DNA of 64,000 nucleotides from Haemophilus haemolyticus_M (GTDB lineage: Bacteria; Pseudomonadota; Gammaproteobacteria; Enterobacterales; Pasteurellaceae), in contig NZ_QQGD01000008.1 of the NCBI RefSeq assembly GCF_003490935.1, positions 1-64,000 of the forward strand, given 5' to 3'. Position 1 is the first letter of the stretch, and every line of letters starts with the position of its first letter. The notes below the pieces were generated by a model, which ran no database searches, was not told the origin of the DNA, and saw only the letters and a program-made list of their open reading frames with translations. The translations under genes and the position numbers were made by a program. This document shows positions 59,849 through 64,000 of the stretch, piece by piece.

Positions 59849-60188
59849 AATGTTTTCCTCAGTTTAATATTGGTTAATATGTTTTGGCGTACCGACGTTG
59901 AAAGTGAGTTCATTATATTGAACGGCAATATGAAGTGTTATATGATTTATCCAAATTACTTGCCTATTTCTACAAGATTATGTTTTCAACTGAAACGATA
60001 GAACGCTTATTAAAAGTTATTCCACATAACGAAACCTATTCATCTCCAATTAAAGGCTTGGTGATTCGCCATGCCGATCAGCCGTTTTGCTATGAAGGTA
60101 TTATTCAAGAACCAAGCATTTGCATCGTGTTAAGTGGCGAACGTGAAATACAACTAGGTGAACAATGCTATCGATTTGACAATCAACA
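59745..60188. repeat. Direct repeat copy B (ohr 5' end + AraC gene 5' end)
   Basis: Partner of 57558-58000 in the same orientation. It includes the whole ohr-AraC intergenic promoter region. One extra G near 59871 makes it a base longer. Confidence 0.9.
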
Positions 60189-60843
60189 CTTTATGTTCTG
60201 CCCAGTCAATGTACCGATGCGTGGTGAGATTAAATATGCAGAGCCGCAAAAGCCGTTTTTAGTGATTTCGATGAAAATTGATATTGAGAGCGTTAGCAAG
60301 ATTTTATTAGCAAATCCAAACCTTGCAGATGATGTTCAAAAGGGCGACGAAGGTTTTGCACAATGGCATCTGGATGAATCTCTCAAAAATGCTGTTGAAC
60401 GTCTATTTCTATTGCACGAAAATCCAAAAGATATTGAATTTCTTGCACCACTTATCCAACAAGAAATCTACTATCGGTTGCTTACTGGTGAGCAAGGATA
60501 TAAACTTAAAGCGATGGTAAGCATTGGATCTCATACGCAAAAAATTGCCCAATCCACCCACTATCTACAACAGCATTTCAGTGAAACCATTACCGTGGAA
60601 ACCTTGGCAAATCTGAGCGGCATGTCATTATCTGGTTTTCACAGACATTTTAAGAAGATAACCAGCCTTTCACCGCTGCAATATCAAAAATCCTTACGTC
60701 TAATGGAAGCCAGACGACTGATCTCACAAGAAGGGAGAGACATTACCGAAGCCGCTTACCAAGTCGGCTACGAATCGCCTAGCCAATTCAGCCGTGAATA
60801 CAAACGCTATTTCGGGCATGCGCCAAAGGGGGATATTAAATAG
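59980..60843 (+). CDS. AraC-family regulator with AraC_N domain (YqhC-like)
   Basis: A 287-residue regulator. Residues 20-150 form the AraC_N ligand domain (GLVIRHADQPFCYEGIIQEPSICIVLSGEREI). Two helix-turn-helices follow: ITVETLANLSGMSLSGFHRHFKKITSLSPLQYQKSLRLMEARRL and DITEAAYQVGYESPSQFSREYKRYFG. ATG 59980 is my choice; a GTG 15 codons upstream is possible, and neither has a good ribosome site. It is the intact member of the duplicated pair. Related regulators answer to aldehydes or quinones and control oxidoreductases. Its divergent pairing with ohr suggests peroxide or thiol-stress control, by inference. Confidence 0.88.
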   Translation: MFSTETIERLLKVIPHNETYSSPIKGLVIRHADQPFCYEGIIQEPSICIVLSGEREIQLGEQCYRFDNQHFMFCPVNVPMRGEIKYAEPQKPFLVISMKIDIESVSKILLANPNLADDVQKGDEGFAQWHLDESLKNAVERLFLLHENPKDIEFLAPLIQQEIYYRLLTGEQGYKLKAMVSIGSHTQKIAQSTHYLQQHFSETITVETLANLSGMSLSGFHRHFKKITSLSPLQYQKSLRLMEARRLISQEGRDITEAAYQVGYESPSQFSREYKRYFGHAPKGDIK

Positions 60844-60898
60844 ATGAGGCTTAAAGATAGGTTCAAAAACACTTAAAAATTTGACCGCTCTTAGTCAT

Positions 60899-60933
60899 AA
60901 AAAATCCATCTTCAATACGAAGATGGATTTTTT
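60899..60933 (+). terminator. Terminator between the AraC gene and rimO (bidirectional)
   Basis: AAAATCCATCTTC and GAAGATGGATTTT form a perfect 13-bp stem around AATAC with A and T runs outside. Confidence 0.9.
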
Positions 60934-60959
60934 GTTTATTTCGTTGAGATTGTTATTAT

Positions 60960-62297
60960 TTAACAACTTCCCCACAAATCATATTCATCAGAATTTGTGA
61001 TGGTTACTTTAATCACGTCGCCGACTTTGACATTGATTCCGCTTAAATTATCTATATAAACTAACCCATCAACTTCAGGGGCATCAGCTTTTGAGCGACC
61101 AATAATGCCTTCTTCGTCAATTTCATCCACTAATACATCAAGGGTTTTACCGATTTTTTGTTTTAAACGGTTTGCAGAAATTTCTTGTTGTAATTGCATG
61201 AAACGATGGAAACGTTCTTCTTTCACATCTTCTGGTACTTGGTCAGTCATCTCTGTTGCTGGTGCGCCTTCAACTGGGCTGAATTTGAAACAGCCTACGC
61301 GATCAAGTTGGGCTTCTTTTAAGAAATCAAGCAATAATTGGAAATCTTCTTCTGTTTCACCTGGGAAGCCGACAATAAAGGTGGAGCGTAATGTTAAATC
61401 TGGGCAAATTTCACGCCATTGTTTAATGCGTTCTAAAGTGCGGTCAATACTACCCGGTCTTTTCATTGCTTTTAAGATTTTCGGGCTGGCGTGTTGTAAT
61501 GGAATGTCTAAATACGGCAAGAGCGTGCCGTCTGCCATTAATGGAATTAAATCATCCACATGCGGATAGGGATACACATAATGTAAGCGGACCCAAATGC
61601 CAAGTTTGCCAAGCTGTTTACAAAGGGTCATTAAATCATTTTTAATTGGCATGCCATTCCAGAAAGCCGTTTTTACACCGCCCTCTTGGCATTTTAAATC
61701 CATTGAATAAGCGGAAGTGTCTTGTGATACCACAAGCAATTCTTTTACGCCTGCTTCGGCTAAACGTTTTGCTTCGTCCAAGACTTGCGTAATAGAACGG
61801 CTTTCTAAATCACCACGCATAGATGGAATAATGCAGAACGTACAACGGTGATCACAGCCTTCAGAGATTTTCAAATAGGCATAATGTTTTGGTGTGAGTT
61901 TTACGCCTTGTTTTGGTACTAAGCTGGTGTAAGGGTTATGTGTCGGTTTTGGCACGTATTTGTGAACTTGAGCCATCACTGTTTCATAACTATGTGGGCC
62001 GCTAACTTCTAAAACTTTAGGATGCACTTCACGAATTTGGTCTTCTTTTGCCCCCAAACAGCCAGTCACGATAACTCGCCCATTTTCTTCTAATGCTTCG
62101 CCAATCGCTTCGAGTGATTCCTGCACGGCACTATCAATAAAGCCACAAGTGTTCACAATCACTAAATCCACATTTTCATAGCTTGGCACAATGTTGTAAC
62201 CATCGGTGCGTAGTTCCGTTAAGATTCGTTCAGAATCTACTAAGTTTTTTGGGCAACCAAGGCTCACAAAGCCAATGCTTGGGGTTGAATTTTGCAT
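60960..62297 (-). CDS. rimO: Ribosomal protein S12 methylthiotransferase
   Basis: Radical SAM enzyme that adds a methylthio group to Asp88/89 of ribosomal protein S12. At 445 residues the three domains are visible. The N-terminal UPF0004 domain has IGFVSLGCPKNLVDSE, VNTCGFIDSA and GCLGA cysteines. The radical SAM core has CDHRCTFCIIP (CxxxCxxC) near residue 150. The C-terminal TRAM domain covers about the last 65 residues. RimO is favoured over MiaB by length and the SLGCPKNLVDSE start. It stands alone on the minus strand. Confidence 0.96.
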   Translation of the reverse strand: MQNSTPSIGFVSLGCPKNLVDSERILTELRTDGYNIVPSYENVDLVIVNTCGFIDSAVQESLEAIGEALEENGRVIVTGCLGAKEDQIREVHPKVLEVSGPHSYETVMAQVHKYVPKPTHNPYTSLVPKQGVKLTPKHYAYLKISEGCDHRCTFCIIPSMRGDLESRSITQVLDEAKRLAEAGVKELLVVSQDTSAYSMDLKCQEGGVKTAFWNGMPIKNDLMTLCKQLGKLGIWVRLHYVYPYPHVDDLIPLMADGTLLPYLDIPLQHASPKILKAMKRPGSIDRTLERIKQWREICPDLTLRSTFIVGFPGETEEDFQLLLDFLKEAQLDRVGCFKFSPVEGAPATEMTDQVPEDVKEERFHRFMQLQQEISANRLKQKIGKTLDVLVDEIDEEGIIGRSKADAPEVDGLVYIDNLSGINVKVGDVIKVTITNSDEYDLWGSC

Positions 62298-62449
62298 AAA
62301 AATAACCGTTCTTTCGCTCTATAAAATTTCAAACGCAAGATTTTACTCAATTTTCGCAAGAAAGGCGATAAATTAAAGGCTTGGAAGGGTAAAGATTTTA
62401 AGCTAAGTGATGTAGAATAGACGATTATGTCGGACTTATTTTTATCATT

Positions 62450-63166
62450 ATGGAAAATTCATCTTTACTTTTGACCGCACTTTTCGATCCTTATCATTTG
62501 ATTATTTTTAGCAAGATGCTATTGGCGATGGTGCTTGGTAGTGTTATTGGCTTAGAGCGTGAGCTTAAGCGCAAACCTGTTGGCGTGAAAACTTGCGCCA
62601 TTATTGCCGTCACCACTTGTGTGCTAACCATTGTTTCGATTCAAGCCGCAGAGCATTATGCGCAAGTTTCAGAAAATATTCGTACGGATCCGATGCGTCT
62701 TGCGGCTCAAGTGATTAGCGGCATCGGTTTTTTAGGTGCTGGTGTGATTTTGCATAAGAAAAATGATGCGATTTCAGGTTTAACCACTGCGGCGATTATT
62801 TGGGCTTCTGCGGGGATCGGTATTGCTGCTGGGGCAGGTTTCGTGTTCGATGCGGTTATCGCCACTGTGATGATTTTGGTCTCTATTCGATTAAGTCCGC
62901 TGGTACAACGTTGGGTTCATCGTAAATCACAACGTCGTCGGACAAAATTCAATATTCTCGTCAATGGTGCGGAAAGCATTGGAAAAGTCACCCAATTGTT
63001 AGTAAACAATCAGTATCGTATTGAACATATACAGGTGAAAGATCAAAGTAGTGGTGAAGTGCGGTTACAAATTCGCTGTTTTTCCATTGATTCCACAATG
63101 TTGAAAGATGCGTATGCATTGTTGAAAGCGGAAGAAGGCGTGATGAGTGTTGAAGTAGATAACTAG
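62450..63166 (+). CDS. MgtC/SapB family membrane protein
   Basis: A 238-residue membrane protein. The N-terminal half has five hydrophobic segments with the family block GSVIGLERELKRKPVGVKTCAII and RLAAQVISGIGFLGAGVI (about residues 85-102). The C-terminal soluble part (about 165-238) is an ACT-like domain as in Salmonella MgtC (231 residues). In that pathogen MgtC supports magnesium-limited growth and survival in macrophages by inhibiting F-ATP synthase. A PhoPQ-type control region cannot be recognised here. ATG 62450 lies 152 bases from divergent rimO. Confidence 0.9.
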   Translation: MENSSLLLTALFDPYHLIIFSKMLLAMVLGSVIGLERELKRKPVGVKTCAIIAVTTCVLTIVSIQAAEHYAQVSENIRTDPMRLAAQVISGIGFLGAGVILHKKNDAISGLTTAAIIWASAGIGIAAGAGFVFDAVIATVMILVSIRLSPLVQRWVHRKSQRRRTKFNILVNGAESIGKVTQLLVNNQYRIEHIQVKDQSSGEVRLQIRCFSIDSTMLKDAYALLKAEEGVMSVEVDN

Positions 63167-63215
63167 AAAAAGAGCGGTCGAGTTAAATTTTCTTTTAAAT
63201 TGACCGCTCTTTTTT
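63167..63215 (+). terminator. Terminator after the MgtC-family gene
   Basis: AAAAAGAGCGGTC and GACCGCTCTTTTT pair perfectly around a 22-base AT-rich loop, followed by TA. The arms are near-uptake signals with GCTCTT in place of GCACTT. Confidence 0.8.
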
Positions 63216-63331
63216 ATTTCTTATGTAATTTCTTTCGCAAAATGTAAATTTCCATGAAAAATACTTGATTTTGCTAACGCTATCTTGTAATTAATAATGC
63301 TATTCAAACACAACAAGCTAAGGAAACAACA

Positions 63332-64000
63332 ATGAAAAATGTAGGCTTTATCGGCTGGCGCGGGATGGTGGGTTCCGTATTAATGGATCGTATGTCGCAG
63401 GAAAATGATTTTGCGAATCTTAATCCCGTATTTTTTACAACTTCACAAGCAGGCCAAAAAGCTCCTGTATTTGGTGGCAAGGATGCAGGCGAACTTAAAA
63501 ATGCATTCGATATCGAAGAACTCAAAAAATTAGACATTATTGTGACTTGCCAAGGTGGCGATTACACCAATGAAGTTTATCCAAAATTAAAAGCAACAGG
63601 CTGGGATGGTTATTGGGTTGATGCTGCTTCTGCACTACGTATGAAAGATGATGCAATTATTGTGCTTGATCCAGTAAACCAACATGTGATTTCTGAAGGC
63701 TTGAAAAAAGGTATTAAAACTTTCGTAGGCGGTAACTGTACCGTGAGCTTAATGTTAATGGCTATTGGCGGTCTATTTGAAAAAGATTTGGTGGAATGGA
63801 TTTCTGTGGCAACTTATCAAGCGGCTTCAGGTGCTGGCGCAAAAAATATGCGTGAATTACTTTCACAAATGGGTTTATTAGAACAAGCGGTTTCTAGTGA
63901 ATTAAAAGACCCAGCTTCTTCTATTTTAGATATTGAACGTAAAGTGACGGCAGAAATGCGTTCTGATCGCTTCCCAACCGAAAACTTCGGTGCAGCATTA
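63332..64000 (+). CDS. asd: Aspartate-semialdehyde dehydrogenase (N-terminal part, cut by the window end)
   Basis: Reduces aspartyl phosphate to aspartate semialdehyde on the route to lysine, threonine, methionine and diaminopimelate. The frame runs open from ATG 63332 to the last base, 223 codons of about 370. NADP loop GFIGWRGMVGSVLMDRM, substrate-binding TCQGGDYTNEVYPKL and the nucleophile cysteine in VGGNCTVSLMLMAIGGLFE (about C135) are present. The AAGG site precedes the ATG. This is the form typical of Gram-negative bacteria. Confidence 0.96.
   Translation, partial: MKNVGFIGWRGMVGSVLMDRMSQENDFANLNPVFFTTSQAGQKAPVFGGKDAGELKNAFDIEELKKLDIIVTCQGGDYTNEVYPKLKATGWDGYWVDAASALRMKDDAIIVLDPVNQHVISEGLKKGIKTFVGGNCTVSLMLMAIGGLFEKDLVEWISVATYQAASGAGAKNMRELLSQMGLLEQAVSSELKDPASSILDIERKVTAEMRSDRFPTENFGAAL

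Overview
The window is a chromosome segment of a Haemophilus species, H. influenzae or a very close relative such as H. haemolyticus or biogroup aegyptius. The support is about fifty copies of the Haemophilus uptake signal core AAGTGCGGT/ACCGCACTT counted by eye, low GC outside a few islands, and clearly recognisable Haemophilus genes: hgp-family haemoglobin receptors, the lgtF-waaA-coaD lipooligosaccharide block, a lav-type autotransporter and pgmB.

Layout. 1-540: four tRNA genes (Thr, Gly, Tyr, Thr) on the minus strand with a strong promoter, the block that normally precedes tufB. 700-5,450: coaA, then a CydDC-like ABC exporter pair. 5,650-11,750: two tandem TonB-dependent Hgp receptors behind a Fur box, then an IS3/IS150-type transposase relic. 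12,100-20,000: tpiA, a GNAT gene, xerC, ygfZ, yicC, tyrP with TyrR-like boxes, a UPF0114 membrane protein and rmuC. 20,000-23,760: divergent cytochrome c peroxidase and quinol-type nitric oxide reductase genes sharing a regulatory region. 24,000-38,900: an NSS transporter with a 31-residue partner, the branched-chain amino acid genes ilvGMDA with an unrecognised gene inserted before ilvA, dnaE, pgmB and ilvC. 39,600-51,830: ilvY, an EamA permease, glpE, an ABC-F protein, a topoisomerase zinc-ribbon protein, tsaC, aroE, a DUF3800 gene with a putative structured RNA, tag, lgtF, waaA, coaD, a small lipoprotein and rep. 52,000-64,000: autotransporter, mdaB, a GlxA-type regulator, an MBL-fold protein, a foreign mosaic (57.2-60.8 kb), rimO, an MgtC-family protein and the start of asd.

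Most of the window is core metabolism and genome maintenance. The accessory interest lies in surface, iron and gene-transfer loci. lgtF carries a 13-base G tract at codons 50-53, a likely contingency switch in lipooligosaccharide synthesis. The two hgp genes lack the CCAA tract typical of the family, so they are probably controlled by iron rather than phase variation. The autotransporter joins a lav-type beta-barrel to an AT-rich N-terminal region I do not recognise.

The 57.2-60.8 kb region is the most unusual. A frameshifted ohr gene and a truncated AraC-type regulator are followed by about 1.7 kb of Neisseria-like DNA: a beheaded ABC ATPase, a large inverted repeat, an AT-rich CadD-family gene and an nnrS 5' fragment. 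After that the ohr 5' end and an intact AraC gene appear again. The two copies form direct repeats of about 444 bp, roughly 90% identical, as expected if a circular or tandem molecule integrated by single crossover. The neighbouring terminator contains the 10-base neisserial uptake word.
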